DNA of 64,000 nucleotides from Porphyrobacter sp. (lineage in GTDB: Bacteria > Pseudomonadota > Alphaproteobacteria > Sphingomonadales > Sphingomonadaceae). The notes beneath the pieces were generated by a model. It ran no database searches. It was not told the DNA's origin and worked only from the letters and a program-made list of their open reading frames with translations. The position numbers and the translations under genes were made by a program. The number at the start of each line of letters is the position of its first letter. The stretch's first letter is position 1. Shown one piece after another: positions 7,763 to 16,743 of the stretch. The stretch lies in NCBI GenBank assembly GCA_017744315.1, contig JAGIBN010000003.1:434001-498000 (forward strand), given 5' to 3'.

Positions 7763-8913
7763 GGCTCGGTCGCTTCGATCCACCCGCCGCCAACGACCCG
7801 GTCGCCAGCGTAAAGCACTGCCGCCTGGCCGGGCGCTACGCCAAATTCGGGATCGGCAAAGCGGATCGCGGTCTCGGCTCCGTTGCCGAGCGGCCCTTCG
7901 AGCGTGATCGGCACGGGCTTTGCCATCGAGCGCACTTTCGCGGTCAATGGCATATCGGGCAGCGGCCCGATCCGGTTGGTCTCGGCAATGCGCGCCGCAC
8001 CGACCGCCAGCAATCGCTTGGGGCCGACGCGGACTTCGGCCGTTCCCGCATCGAGCGCCACGACATAGAGCGGCTCGGCCTGGCCACCGATCTCCAAACC
8101 TCGCCTTTGACCGACCGTGTAGTGGATCACCCCGGCATGCTCCCCGAGCGTCTCGCCGGTCTCGGCATGGACGATTTTGCCCGGCCGGGCACCTTCGGGG
8201 CGAACGGCCTTCACGATCCGGGCATAGTCGCCATCCGGCACGAAGCAGATGTCCTGACTGTCGGGCTTGGTGGCAACGGTGAGGCCAAAATCCTCGGCGA
8301 TCCGGCGGACTTCCTGCTTGGGCATGCCGCCTAGCGGGAAGCGCAGGAAGTCAAGCTGTTCCTCGGTGGTCCCGTAGAGGAAGTAGGATTGGTCGCGCGC
8401 GGGATCGAGCGCGCGGTGAAGTTCAACGCCGCCAGGCCCCTCTACCCGACGGACGTAGTGACCAGTTGCCAGGCAATCGGCGCCAAGTTCGCGCGCCATG
8501 CGCAGCAAATCGGTGAACTTGGGCCCCATATTGCAGCGGATGCACGGGATCGGGGTGCGCCCGGCGAGGTAATCCTCGGCGAAGCGATCGACCACTTCCT
8601 CGCGAAACTGGCTCTCGTGATCGAACACATAGTGCGCAAACCCGAGGCGGTCGGCGACGGTGCGGGCGTCGCGGATGTCGTCACCGGCGCAGCAGGCGCC
8701 CTTGCGGCCCGTGGCGGCGCCATAGTCATAAAGCTGTAGCGTAACGCCGATCACTTCGGCTCCACTGGCCGCTGCAAGCGCCGCGACGACCGAGCTGTCG
8801 ACGCCGCCCGACATGGCCACGACCACGCGGCACTCGGCTGCGGGGCGGGGCAGGTCGAACAAGGCCGCGGCCTCTTCGGCCGAAACCCGGGCAAGATGGA
8901 AGGCGGGATTCAT
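7729..8913 (-). CDS. mnmA: tRNA-specific 2-thiouridylase MnmA
   Basis: A 394-residue enzyme that makes the 2-thio group of U34 in tRNA-Lys, -Glu and -Gln, taking sulfur as a persulfide. The ATP-pyrophosphatase PP-loop SGGVDSS is at 35-41. The catalytic cysteines are in CIRCN (about 124) and DSQDICFV (about 222). A C-terminal beta-barrel follows. It has about 25 residues of N-terminal extension over the E. coli enzyme. Its 3' end overlaps the convergent small membrane protein gene by 34 bases. Confidence 0.96.
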   Translation of the reverse strand: MNPAFHLARVSAEEAAALFDLPRPAAECRVVVAMSGGVDSSVVAALAAASGAEVIGVTLQLYDYGAATGRKGACCAGDDIRDARTVADRLGFAHYVFDHESQFREEVVDRFAEDYLAGRTPIPCIRCNMGPKFTDLLRMARELGADCLATGHYVRRVEGPGGVELHRALDPARDQSYFLYGTTEEQLDFLRFPLGGMPKQEVRRIAEDFGLTVATKPDSQDICFVPDGDYARIVKAVRPEGARPGKIVHAETGETLGEHAGVIHYTVGQRRGLEIGGQAEPLYVVALDAGTAEVRVGPKRLLAVGAARIAETNRIGPLPDMPLTAKVRSMAKPVPITLEGPLGNGAETAIRFADPEFGVAPGQAAVLYAGDRVVGGGWIEATEPYSSQEPSTQP

Positions 8914-8967
8914 GCGGCGCGCCTTTACACCCGGGGGGCGATATCCTCCAGACCCCGTTTACCGAAC

Positions 8968-8995
8968 CTAACGCAGGGTAAATTGCCGCTTTACC
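8968..8995. promoter_or_regulatory. candidate CtrA-like site and palindrome upstream of sciP unit
   Basis: Read on the minus strand, 8982-8968 is TTTA-N7-TTAG, one mismatch per half from the CtrA full site TTAA-N7-TTAA. It overlaps an inverted repeat GGTAAA (8977-8982) / TTTACC (8990-8995) with a 7-base spacer. The site is 46 bases before the first gene of the sciP pair. In Caulobacter, sciP is itself controlled by CtrA, which gives the match some meaning, but the match is imperfect. Confidence 0.4.
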
Positions 8996-9027
8996 TGTTC
9001 TTGACGTTAGGCCGCTAATCCGGCGCC

Positions 9028-9357
9028 ATGTTCGAAGGAAAACCACCCCTGCCTGACGCATCTCAACCGCTGGATAGCGGTGGTTGCGAAGCGGCGAATC
9101 TGCGTCCACTGCGATGGGATGAGCTGGTGGCGCGTCTGTCGGCCGCACGTGAGCTGCACGCCGAATGGCTTGCAGACGATCAGGGCGGCGAAGGCAGTTT
9201 CGATGCCGATTCGGCGCGGAAGCTCGCGGCGCACTACAATGGCAAACCGACGATTAACCTTGAAGGTTCAGCCAATCTCAAAAGCGCAGCGTGCAATGCC
9301 GCAGCTTCAATAAATGATGCCGGACGCAACGTCCCCCAGGGCGCCGTGAGGAAGTAA
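9028..9357 (+). CDS. small conserved-looking protein upstream of sciP, function unknown
   Basis: A 109-residue, probably cytoplasmic protein with no signal peptide or membrane segment. Features are an N-terminal LRPLRWDELVARLSAAREL helix, then DADSARKLAAHYNGKPTINL and a low-complexity C-terminal tail rich in Ala and Asn. I do not recognise a domain. Its TAA stop (9355-9357) directly abuts the ATG of sciP, so the two are almost certainly co-transcribed. It could therefore work in the same cell-cycle circuit, an inference from position only. Confidence 0.7.
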   Translation: MFEGKPPLPDASQPLDSGGCEAANLRPLRWDELVARLSAARELHAEWLADDQGGEGSFDADSARKLAAHYNGKPTINLEGSANLKSAACNAAASINDAGRNVPQGAVRK

Positions 9358-9657
9358 ATGATCGAGAACCAGAATATCCGGCCGGCGAAAGTTATCGGAC
9401 CTCTCGGTGAGCCGCTGACGCTTGCCAGCTTGCCGCCGCCCAGCACCAAGCGTTGGGTCGTGCGCCGCAAGGCCGAGGTCGTGGCCGCGGTCAATGGCGG
9501 CCTGCTGACCATCGACGAGGTTCTGGAGCGCTATAATCTGACGCTCGAAGAGTTCGCCGGCTGGCAGCGTGCGGTCGATCGCTCGGGCATGCAGGGCCTG
9601 CGCGTCACCCGTATTCAACACTATCGCGACCTGTACGAGCGCCAGCTCAAGTACTGA
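9358..9657 (+). CDS. sciP: SciP-like CtrA transcription inhibitor (DUF1153)
   Basis: A 99-residue helix-turn-helix protein of the DUF1153 family. KVIGPLGEPLTLASLPPP, then TKRWVVRRKAEVVAAVNGGLLT, is the family signature, followed by a helical DNA-contact region LTLEEFAGWQRAVDRSGMQG and a LRVTRIQHYR end. In Caulobacter SciP binds CtrA and/or DNA and blocks CtrA-dependent transcription in late cell cycle. ATG 9358 follows GAGGAAG and abuts the upstream gene's stop. Finding it supports an alphaproteobacterial CtrA-type cell cycle. Confidence 0.92.
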   Translation: MIENQNIRPAKVIGPLGEPLTLASLPPPSTKRWVVRRKAEVVAAVNGGLLTIDEVLERYNLTLEEFAGWQRAVDRSGMQGLRVTRIQHYRDLYERQLKY

Positions 9658-9679
9658 TTCCACCCATCCTCCTCCTCTA

Positions 9680-9703
9680 GGCCCAGGCACCGTCCCGGGC
9701 CTT
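9680..9703 (+). terminator. weak hairpin after sciP
   Basis: GGCCC (9680-9684) pairs with GGGCC (9697-9701), followed by only two T. It is 22 bases past the sciP stop and just before the next promoter, a suitable position for a terminator, but the U-tract is very short. Confidence 0.35.
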
Positions 9704-9706
9704 CAG

Positions 9707-9731
9707 GGAACGCATCTGCGTAGCCTCCGTT
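9707..9731 (+). promoter_or_regulatory. EcfG-type general stress promoter
   Basis: GGAAC at 9707-9711, a 16-base spacer, and CGTT at 9728-9731 exactly match the alphaproteobacterial EcfG consensus (GGAAC, 16-17 bases, CGTT). It lies 47 bases before the ATG of a GlsB/YeaQ-type gene, a class of small membrane protein often stress-induced. EcfG drives the general stress response and is released by the PhyR/NepR partner switch. Confidence 0.75.
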
Positions 9732-9778
9732 GGGGGGGTGTGCGCACGAGAGGTGCGACAAGCAGGAGGACCTGACCA

Positions 9779-10045
9779 ATGGGTTGGATAATCGCTATAA
9801 TCGTCGGGGGCGTGGCCGGTTGGCTGGCCAGCATGGTTATGAACCGTGACGCGTCCATGGGCATCTTCATGAACATCGTCGTGGGCATCGTCGGCGCCCT
9901 GCTCGGCAACGTGCTTGCTGGTGTACTGTTCAATGTCCAGGGCTCGATCCAGTCCTTCAACCTGACAGGCTTCATCATCGCGGTGATCGGCGCAGTCGTG
10001 CTGCTCGGCATCGTCAACCTCGTCCAAAGGGGCCGGGTCCGGTAA
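9779..10045 (+). CDS. GlsB/YeaQ/YmgE family small membrane protein
   Basis: An 88-residue protein with three hydrophobic helices (about 2-20, 28-50 and 60-82) and the family pattern GWIIAIIVGGVAGWLAS, then GIVGALLGN. The family is also called 'transglycosylase-associated protein', though no enzymatic activity is established. AGGAGG sits 9 bases upstream of the ATG. It is preceded by an EcfG-consensus promoter and followed by a good intrinsic terminator, so it is a single-gene transcription unit of the general stress response. Confidence 0.9.
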   Translation: MGWIIAIIVGGVAGWLASMVMNRDASMGIFMNIVVGIVGALLGNVLAGVLFNVQGSIQSFNLTGFIIAVIGAVVLLGIVNLVQRGRVR

Positions 10046-10077
10046 GCCGCGGACAATTTGATACAAAATAGTACAGG

Positions 10078-10107
10078 GGGCGGGTCGCGCAGGCGGCCCG
10101 CCCTTTT
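10078..10107 (+). terminator. intrinsic terminator after the GlsB-like gene
   Basis: GGGCGGG (10078-10084) pairs with CCCGCCC (10097-10103), followed by TTTT. It sits 33 bases past the stop codon. Confidence 0.75.
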
Positions 10108-10302
10108 CTGCGGAACAGAGCGGTTAAGTCCTTAGCTTTTCGTCGAGTCAGGGGCGTCCTTGATGGAGCGGTACGTTGCGGTGCAGCGCAGGTCCGTATA
10201 TGCGGCACGCGACAAGCGGCAGGCATCCGGTGCGCTGCGGCAATAAACATGGTATGGCCTCGCCCGCAAAGCGTGGGTTGAAGCTACAAGGCTGATGCGC
10301 TG

Positions 10303-11511
10303 ATGAATTACGAAGCGAAAGTTGCGGACCTCAGCAGCGCTCCCGAAGTGCTGGTAGAGGATTTCGATAGCGGCTCGCGCCGTACGCGTAAGCGCTGGAC
10401 GCTGGTCGCGATCATCGTGCTCGCGGCCTTGATCATTGGTGCGGCCGTCGCCCTGATGGGCGGCGAAGAGGCATCTCCGTTCCCGGCCCCCGATGGCGAA
10501 CAAGTCCCGACGGTAACCGTGCTTGCGCCCGGCCAGTCGTCTGTCGCCGGATCGATCAACGCCACCGGAACCCTCGCGGCTCGCCGCGAACTCCCCGTCG
10601 GCGTGGTCGGCGAAGGCGGCCGCGTGGTCAGCGTGCTGGTTGAACCGGGTGACTGGGTCGGCGCCGGGCAAGTGCTCGCCGTCATCGACCGCTCGGTGCA
10701 GAACGAACAGGCCGGCAGCTCGGCCGCTTCGGTGGATGTGGCCAAGGCCGACGCCCAGCTCGCACAGTCCAATCTCGATCGTGCCCTGCAGCTGGTCGAT
10801 CGCGGCTTCATCAGCAAGGCTGACGTGGACCGGCTGACGGCCACGCGTGACGCGGCTCGCGCCCGCGTGAAAGTGGCCGAGGCCCAGTATCGCGAACTTC
10901 TGGCCCGCAACGCGCGCCTCAACATCGTCGCGCCGGATGCAGGCCTGGTACTCGAACGCAATGTCGAACCGGCACAGGTCGTCGGCAGCGGCTCGGGCGT
11001 GCTGTTCTCGATCGCCCGCGGCGGACAGATGGAACTGCGCGCCAACCTCAGCGAGAACGATCTTGCTGCGGTCTCCGTCGGCTCGACGGCGACTGTCATG
11101 CCCGTGGGCAGCGACAAGAGCTTCGCTGGCCAGATCTGGCAGCTCGCGCCGATCATCGACGCACAGAACCGCCAGGGTATCGCGCGCATCGCCCTGCCTT
11201 ACGACAAGGCGATCCGTCCGGGCGGCTTTGCCTCGGCGCAGATTTCACGCGGCCAGATCATCGCTCCGCGTCTGCCGGAAAGCGCTATCCAATCCGACGA
11301 CAAGGGCAGCTTCGTCTTCGTCGTGAACAAGGATAGCCGTGTCGAACGGCGTGCGGTCACGACCGGCGTGGTCACCGAAGAAGGGATCACCATCACCTCG
11401 GGCCTCAACGGTTCTGAAAAGGTGGTTGAGCGTGCGGGCGGGTTCCTCAACGTCGGCGACAAGGTCAAGGCTGTCGCAGCGAACAGGGGCAATCAGGCAC
11501 CCGCTCAATGA
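10303..11511 (+). CDS. RND efflux periplasmic adaptor (membrane fusion protein)
   Basis: A 402-residue HlyD/AcrA-type adaptor. After a short cytoplasmic N-terminus it has one membrane anchor at about 33-50 (LVAIIVLAALIIGAAVAL) rather than a lipobox. Then come a lipoyl-like half (GRVVSVLVEPGDWVGAGQVLA), a helical hairpin with DRGFISKADVDRL, the second lipoyl half and beta-barrel domains. It links the RND pump to an outer-membrane channel. The stop overlaps the permease start as ATGA. No outer-membrane factor (TolC-like) gene lies next to it. Confidence 0.92.
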   Translation: MNYEAKVADLSSAPEVLVEDFDSGSRRTRKRWTLVAIIVLAALIIGAAVALMGGEEASPFPAPDGEQVPTVTVLAPGQSSVAGSINATGTLAARRELPVGVVGEGGRVVSVLVEPGDWVGAGQVLAVIDRSVQNEQAGSSAASVDVAKADAQLAQSNLDRALQLVDRGFISKADVDRLTATRDAARARVKVAEAQYRELLARNARLNIVAPDAGLVLERNVEPAQVVGSGSGVLFSIARGGQMELRANLSENDLAAVSVGSTATVMPVGSDKSFAGQIWQLAPIIDAQNRQGIARIALPYDKAIRPGGFASAQISRGQIIAPRLPESAIQSDDKGSFVFVVNKDSRVERRAVTTGVVTEEGITITSGLNGSEKVVERAGGFLNVGDKVKAVAANRGNQAPAQ

Positions 11512-14500
11512 ACTTCCGGAATATCTCCGCGTGGTCGATCCGTAACCCGATCGTTCCCATAGTCCTTTTCATCGGCCTGACGCTGGCCGGGCTCGTCTCG
11601 TTCAGCCGCATGGACGTGAACGGCAGCCCGGATATCGATTTCCCGGCCGTCAACGTGACGATCAGCCAGCCGGGCGCCGCCCCGACCGAGATCGAAACGC
11701 AGATCACCCAGAAGATCGAAGCGGCGGTCCGCTCGGTCAACGGCGTCGACGAGATCCAGTCGACCGCCCGTGAGGGCAGCAGCAACACCATGGTCCAGTT
11801 CGTGATCGGCACCGATTCGAACGAAGCCGTGAACGAGGTGAAGAACGCGGTCGACCAGGTCCGCAGCGACTTGCCTGATGGCATTCTCGAGCCATTCGTG
11901 TCGAAGGTCGAAATCGGCGGCAGCGGCCCGATCGGCTATTTCGCGGTCAGCGCCGACGACATGACGATGGAACAGCTCAGCTGGTTCATCGACGATCAGA
12001 TTTCGCGCCGTCTGCTCTCGCTCCCAGGCATGGCTGCGGTGAGCCGTGCGGGCGGTGTCGACCGCGAGATTCGCGTCGTGCTCCACCCGGCCCAGATGCA
12101 GGCTATGGGCGTCACGGCCTCGCAAGTGAACCAGGCCCTGCGCCAGGTGAACACCGACGCGGCCGGCGGTGCGGCGGAGATTGCCGGCTCGCGCCAGTCG
12201 GTGCGCGTTCTGGGTAATGCCGAAACGGCGCTCGAGCTCGCCAACACCCGCATCAACCTGAGCGGCGGACGGAGCATCCGGCTCGACGACATTGCCGACG
12301 TGTTCGACGGCTATTCCGAACAGACCTCGATCGCCAAGCTGGCCGGGCGCCAGGTAGTGACCTTCGGCATCGAGCGCGCCAAGGGCGCCTCCGACGTCAC
12401 CGTCTACGACGCCGCGATCGCGGAGATGAAGAATATCCAGAAGGAGAACCCTGGGATACGCTTCACGCAGCTCTACACCAGCGTCGACTACACCAAGGAA
12501 CAGTACGTCAGTTCGATGGAGGCGATGATCGAAGGCTCGATCCTGGCCGTCATCGTCGTGTTCCTGTTCCTGCGCGATTGGCGCGCCACCGTGATTTCGG
12601 CCATGGCGATCCCGCTGGCCGCGATCCCGACGTTCTGGTTCATGGACATGCTCGGCTTCACGCTCAACGAGCTGTCGTTGCTGGCGCTCAGCCTTGTGGC
12701 GGGCGTTTTGGTCGATGACGCGATCGTGGAGATCGAGAACATCGTGCGCCACATGCGCATGGGCAAAAGCGCGTATCAGGCGTCGATCGACGCGGCCGAC
12801 GAAATCGGCCTGGCAGTGGTCGCGACGACGATGTCGATCGTCGCGGTGTTCCTGCCGGTAGGCTTGATGCCGGGCATTTCCGGCCAGTTCTTCAAGAACT
12901 TCGGCCTGACCGTGGTCGCTGCGGTGCTCATGAGCCTGGCTGTCGCGCGTATGATCACGCCGATGATCGCGGCCTATTTCCTCAAGGCGAAGGGCCACGC
13001 GGAGCACGCGGGCGGGCCGCTGATGGCGCGTTACCTCAAGCTTCTGACCTGGACGCTCAACGAGGAGAAGGTGAACGCCTACCGAGCCCGACTGCAGCCG
13101 GTGCAGGGCCACGGATGGTTCTACCTCATCGAAATCGTGTTCACCGCGATTCTGGTCGCCGCGCTCTACGTCGTCTTCGTCTATGGCGGCCTGGTCATTC
13201 CTGCGGACACGCTGCCGAGCTGGGGTGTCCTGCTGGTGAAGCTGGTCGCGGCCATCGTGGCGCTTTTCGTCGCGCGGATCGTGTTCCGCATCATCGCCAA
13301 CATGTTCGGCGATCACTTCGCCGAATGGCATGAATACTTCGTCGGCCGGATCAAGTCGCGGATGCGCGATCACCGCTTCTGGATGTTCCTCGGCGGCCTG
13401 GGCGCGCTCGGACTGACGGTCGTGCTGCTGATGACCATTCCACAGCAGTTCCAGCCGACGACGGACGAGGACACCAGCCAGCTCACGATTGAGATGGTAC
13501 CGGGTACGACGATCGAGCAGACCGAAGTCGTGGCCGACGAGGTGACGGCCATCATGTCGAAGCAGCCCGAGGTCGAACGGATCCTCGAGCGCATCAACGA
13601 AGGCAATGCGCGGCTGTTCATCGTGCTCAAGTCCGATCGCGCCGTGCCGAGCTACGAGTTCCAGCGGCGCGTGATGCCCGAACTCCAGACGGTGCCGGAC
13701 GCTCGCGTCACGTTCGCCGGGCAAGGCGGTGGTGGTACCGGGCGTGACATCTCGATCATGCTGACCGGCTCGGACCCGCAGCTCCTGCAGCGCACTGCTC
13801 AGACCCTGGTCGAACAGATGCAGGGCGTGAAGGGCGTGGTCGCTCCGCGCATTGCGGCCGACCTTCAGCGGCCTGAGCTGATCATTACGCCGCGGCTCGA
13901 TCTGGCTGCCCAGCTCGGCGTGACGACCTCGGCGCTGAGCCAGGCGATCCGCATCGCCACCATGGGTGAGATCGACCAGAACGCGGCCAAGTTCTCGCTC
14001 AGCGACCGCCAGGTGCCGATCCGCGTCGTGCTCGACAAGACCGCTCGCCGTGACATCTCGACGATCGAGAACCTGCCGGTACCCACCTCCGCCGGTGGAT
14101 CGGTGCCGCTCAGCCGCGTCGCGGCGATCAGCTTCGGCGCCGGCCCGACGCAGATCCAGCGTTTCAACCAGACCCGCCGTATCTTCGTCGGCGCCGATCT
14201 TGGTCCGGGCGAAGTGAAGGGCCCGATTCAGGACGCTATCTACGCGCTGCCGATCATGAAGAACCTGCCGCAGGGCGTTTCGAACGCTCCGGTCGGTGAC
14301 GAGAAGTGGCAGCAGGAGCTGATCCAGAACTTCATCATCGCCGTGGTCAGCGGCATCCTGATGGTCTTCGCGGTGCTGGTCCTGCTCTATCGCAGGTTCG
14401 TGTCGCCACTGGTGAACATGACTTCGCTGCTGCTCGCGCCGCTCGGTGGCTTGATCGCCATCGCGGCGCTCGGCCAGCCGATCTCGATCTCGGTCTACAT

Positions 14501-14903
14501 CGGGTTGCTCATGCTGCTCGGCATCGTGGCCAAGAACTCGATCCTGCTGATCGACTTCGCGATCGAAGAGATGGCGAACGGCGTGCCGAAGAAGGAAGCC
14601 ATCATCGACGCCGGGCACAAGCGTGCCCAGCCGATCCTGATGACCACGGTGGCGATGACCGCCGGCATGGTCCCGACGGCGCTTTCGCTGTCGGGTGACG
14701 CGGCCTGGCGTGCGCCGATGGGTACGACCGTGATCGGCGGCCTGCTGCTCTCCACGCTGCTCACGCTGATCATTGTGCCGGCAGGCTTCAGCCTGGCCGA
14801 TGGCTTCGAGAAGCGCCTTGGCCCGTGGCTGCGCGACAAGCTGCTGACCTACAAGGCCGGCGACAACCTGCCTCACCCGCCGGAGGCCTATCCCGCCGAG
14901 TAA
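11508..14903 (+). CDS. RND efflux permease (HAE1-like) with an extended central loop
   Basis: A 1131-residue proton-driven exporter of the AcrB/MdtBC type, larger than the usual 1030-1050. The N-terminus (residues 1-20) and [20 protein letters not shown] are typical. Helix 4 carries the proton-relay pair in [10 protein letters not shown]. Repeated porter domains lie on both halves, and the second half has [13 protein letters not shown]. Between helix 6 (ending about 494) and helix 7 (from about 621) there is a roughly 125-residue stretch with two extra hydrophobic helices (about 536-557 and 571-592), where AcrB has one short amphipathic helix. It is coupled to the adaptor. Substrates are unknown. 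Confidence 0.94.
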   Translation: MNFRNISAWSIRNPIVPIVLFIGLTLAGLVSFSRMDVNGSPDIDFPAVNVTISQPGAAPTEIETQITQKIEAAVRSVNGVDEIQSTAREGSSNTMVQFVIGTDSNEAVNEVKNAVDQVRSDLPDGILEPFVSKVEIGGSGPIGYFAVSADDMTMEQLSWFIDDQISRRLLSLPGMAAVSRAGGVDREIRVVLHPAQMQAMGVTASQVNQALRQVNTDAAGGAAEIAGSRQSVRVLGNAETALELANTRINLSGGRSIRLDDIADVFDGYSEQTSIAKLAGRQVVTFGIERAKGASDVTVYDAAIAEMKNIQKENPGIRFTQLYTSVDYTKEQYVSSMEAMIEGSILAVIVVFLFLRDWRATVISAMAIPLAAIPTFWFMDMLGFTLNELSLLALSLVAGVLVDDAIVEIENIVRHMRMGKSAYQASIDAADEIGLAVVATTMSIVAVFLPVGLMPGISGQFFKNFGLTVVAAVLMSLAVARMITPMIAAYFLKAKGHAEHAGGPLMARYLKLLTWTLNEEKVNAYRARLQPVQGHGWFYLIEIVFTAILVAALYVVFVYGGLVIPADTLPSWGVLLVKLVAAIVALFVARIVFRIIANMFGDHFAEWHEYFVGRIKSRMRDHRFWMFLGGLGALGLTVVLLMTIPQQFQPTTDEDTSQLTIEMVPGTTIEQTEVVADEVTAIMSKQPEVERILERINEGNARLFIVLKSDRAVPSYEFQRRVMPELQTVPDARVTFAGQGGGGTGRDISIMLTGSDPQLLQRTAQTLVEQMQGVKGVVAPRIAADLQRPELIITPRLDLAAQLGVTTSALSQAIRIATMGEIDQNAAKFSLSDRQVPIRVVLDKTARRDISTIENLPVPTSAGGSVPLSRVAAISFGAGPTQIQRFNQTRRIFVGADLGPGEVKGPIQDAIYALPIMKNLPQGVSNAPVGDEKWQQELIQNFIIAVVSGILMVFAVLVLLYRRFVSPLVNMTSLLLAPLGGLIAIAALGQPISISVYIGLLMLLGIVAKNSILLIDFAIEEMANGVPKKEAIIDAGHKRAQPILMTTVAMTAGMVPTALSLSGDAAWRAPMGTTVIGGLLLSTLLTLIIVPAGFSLADGFEKRLGPWLRDKLLTYKAGDNLPHPPEAYPAE

Positions 14904-14910
14904 GGCTCCC

Positions 14911-14926
14911 GGCCCGTCGTCGGGCC
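14911..14926 (+). terminator. short hairpin between RND permease and DUF445 gene
   Basis: GGCCCG, a TCGT loop and CGGGCC form a perfect 6-bp stem, 7 bases past the permease stop. There is no T-run, so it may only slow transcription or protect the mRNA end. Confidence 0.35.
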
Positions 14927-14955
14927 AGGCTCCGGCCCTGCCGGCGCCTCGGCCC

Positions 14956-16215
14956 GTGGGAGACGTGCAAGCGGCAGCCGCCACGCCGGTCGATCGCGCC
15001 CGGCCCATGCGCATTACGGCCACGCTGCTGCTCGTCCTGATGGCGGCGATCTTCGTCGTCGCGAAGCAGTTCGAAGGCACGCATCCCGCCTGGGGGTTCG
15101 TCCGCGCCTTCGCCGAGGCGGGAATGATCGGCGGCATGGCCGACTGGTTCGCGGTCACCGCGCTGTTCCGCCATCCGTTCGGCATCCCGATCCCGCACAC
15201 GGCGATCATCCCCGCCAACAAGGACCGCATCGCCGATACGATGGCAGGGTTCCTGCGGACCAATTTCCTCATTCCTACGGTCGTCGCCCGGCGCATGCGC
15301 GACATGAACCTTGCCAAGGCGCTGGGGGACTTCCTCGTCTCACGCCCGGCCGATGGTCGGGGGCGAATCAGCGAGGGCGCAGCGGGACTGCTGGCGGAGC
15401 TTCTGGAGACGCTCGACCCTGAGCGCCTCGGTAAGCAGGTCAAGGCCGGCCTGGTGCGGCAGGCAGAGCGGATCGAGGTCTCTCCCCTGCTCGGCAGCGT
15501 TCTCTCCGCCGCGATCGCCGATGGCCGGCACAAGCCCCTGCTCGACAGTTTCATCCACTGGGCCGGCGTTGCGCTCGAGCGCAACGAGGACATGGTGCGG
15601 CAGATGATCCACGCCCGCGCCAACGCCGTGCTGCGCTGGACCGGCCTCGACGAGCGCCTGGCCAGCTCGGTGCTCGACGGCCTCTATCGCCTGCTCGCCG
15701 AGGTGCTGGTCGATCCCGAGCATCCGCTACGCAAGACGGTCGAGGAAGCGCTTGAGAAGCTCGCCCATGACCTCGTGCACGATGCCGAAACTCGCGAGAA
15801 GGTCGAAGCCGTCAAGCGCGACATCCTCGCCAACCCCGCCGTGGGCCAATGGTGGATGGGCGTGTGGGAGAAGCTGCGCCATTCCCTGATCGACATGGCC
15901 CGCAACCCCGACGCGGCGCTGGCCGGGCAGCTTGGCGGGGCCCTGTCGGAACTGGGCAAGGCGTTGCAGCAGGATCCGGCGCTGCAGTGGCAGGTGAACC
16001 GCTTTGCGCGGCGCACCGTCGTCGGCATCTCCACGCGCTATGGCTCGCAGATCGTGCAGCTCGTTTCCGAAACCGTGCGGCGATGGGATGCCCGCACCCT
16101 GACCAACCGGCTTGAGCGGGCCGTTGGGCGAGACCTGCAGTTCATCCGCATCAACGGCACCGTCGTTGGCGGCCTTGTCGGCGTGGTGATCCACGCTTTG
16201 TCGCAATGGCTGTGA
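14956..16215 (+). CDS. DUF445 family membrane-associated protein
   Basis: A 419-residue protein. One N-terminal hydrophobic helix (RITATLLLVLMAAIFVVA) precedes the DUF445 signature GMIGGMADWFAVTALFRHP and the IPHTAIIPANKDRIA segment. A long helical domain follows, and a second hydrophobic segment ends the chain (GTVVGGLVGVVIHAL). The family (E. coli YjiN and relatives) has no agreed function. The start shown is GTG 14956; ATG 15007 just before the hydrophobic helix is an alternative. It overlaps the following acetyltransferase by 10 bases. Confidence 0.85.
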   Translation: MGDVQAAAATPVDRARPMRITATLLLVLMAAIFVVAKQFEGTHPAWGFVRAFAEAGMIGGMADWFAVTALFRHPFGIPIPHTAIIPANKDRIADTMAGFLRTNFLIPTVVARRMRDMNLAKALGDFLVSRPADGRGRISEGAAGLLAELLETLDPERLGKQVKAGLVRQAERIEVSPLLGSVLSAAIADGRHKPLLDSFIHWAGVALERNEDMVRQMIHARANAVLRWTGLDERLASSVLDGLYRLLAEVLVDPEHPLRKTVEEALEKLAHDLVHDAETREKVEAVKRDILANPAVGQWWMGVWEKLRHSLIDMARNPDAALAGQLGGALSELGKALQQDPALQWQVNRFARRTVVGISTRYGSQIVQLVSETVRRWDARTLTNRLERAVGRDLQFIRINGTVVGGLVGVVIHALSQWL

Positions 16216-16736
16216 CCACGCCTGTACTCCAGACCGAGCGGCTCGAGCTGCGCGCGCCTGTCGCCAGCGACTTCAAGGCCAACATGGCGATCGTCTCCCA
16301 CGAGATAACCGGACGCTACCTGGGCTCCCAGTCGAGCCCCGCGGATCACTTCGCGCGCTTCTGTCGCAACGCCGGCAGCTGGCTGCTCTACGGCTATGGC
16401 TTCTTCGCCCTCCGCCTGCGCGGAGAGGAGGGCCTGATCGGCACTTGCGGTGTGTTCCACTCCTTCCGCGGCCTCGGTCCGGATTTTGATGACCAGCCGG
16501 AAGCGGGCTGGATACTGCGCCACGATCAGGTCGGTCGCGGGTTGGCCCTCGAGGCCATGAGCGCCGTGCTAGACTGGTTTGCCAGCGAACACGGTCGGCA
16601 GCGCATCGTGTGCATGATCGAACCGCCCAACGAGCCGTCGATCAAGCTTGCGGGCAAGCTGGGCTTCACGCCGATGCGCGAAGCCCAGATGCCGAACGGG
16701 GACCACGTTCGATTGTTCGAACGCCTGTCAGGCTAA
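16206..16736 (+). CDS. GNAT family N-acetyltransferase (RimJ/RimL-like)
   Basis: A 176-residue acetyl-CoA-dependent transferase. It opens with LQTERLELRAPVASDF, typical of the RimJ/RimL branch. The acetyl-CoA loop region follows RHDQVGRGLALEAMSAVLDW, and the C-terminal half carries IVCMIEPPNEPSIKLAGKLGF, the usual GNAT beta5/alpha4 segment. The acceptor (protein N-terminus or small molecule) is not predictable. It overlaps the DUF445 gene by 10 bases, so it is likely translated by coupling. Confidence 0.88.
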   Translation: MAVTTPVLQTERLELRAPVASDFKANMAIVSHEITGRYLGSQSSPADHFARFCRNAGSWLLYGYGFFALRLRGEEGLIGTCGVFHSFRGLGPDFDDQPEAGWILRHDQVGRGLALEAMSAVLDWFASEHGRQRIVCMIEPPNEPSIKLAGKLGFTPMREAQMPNGDHVRLFERLSG

Positions 16737-16743
16737 AGCTGCG

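Noticed and set aside
11505..15623. Open minus-strand frame of 1372 codons opposite the RND permease and DUF445 gene
   Set aside because: It is antisense to two well-supported genes, rich in His/Arg/Asp as expected from the reverse of GC-rich codons, and has no recognisable motif.
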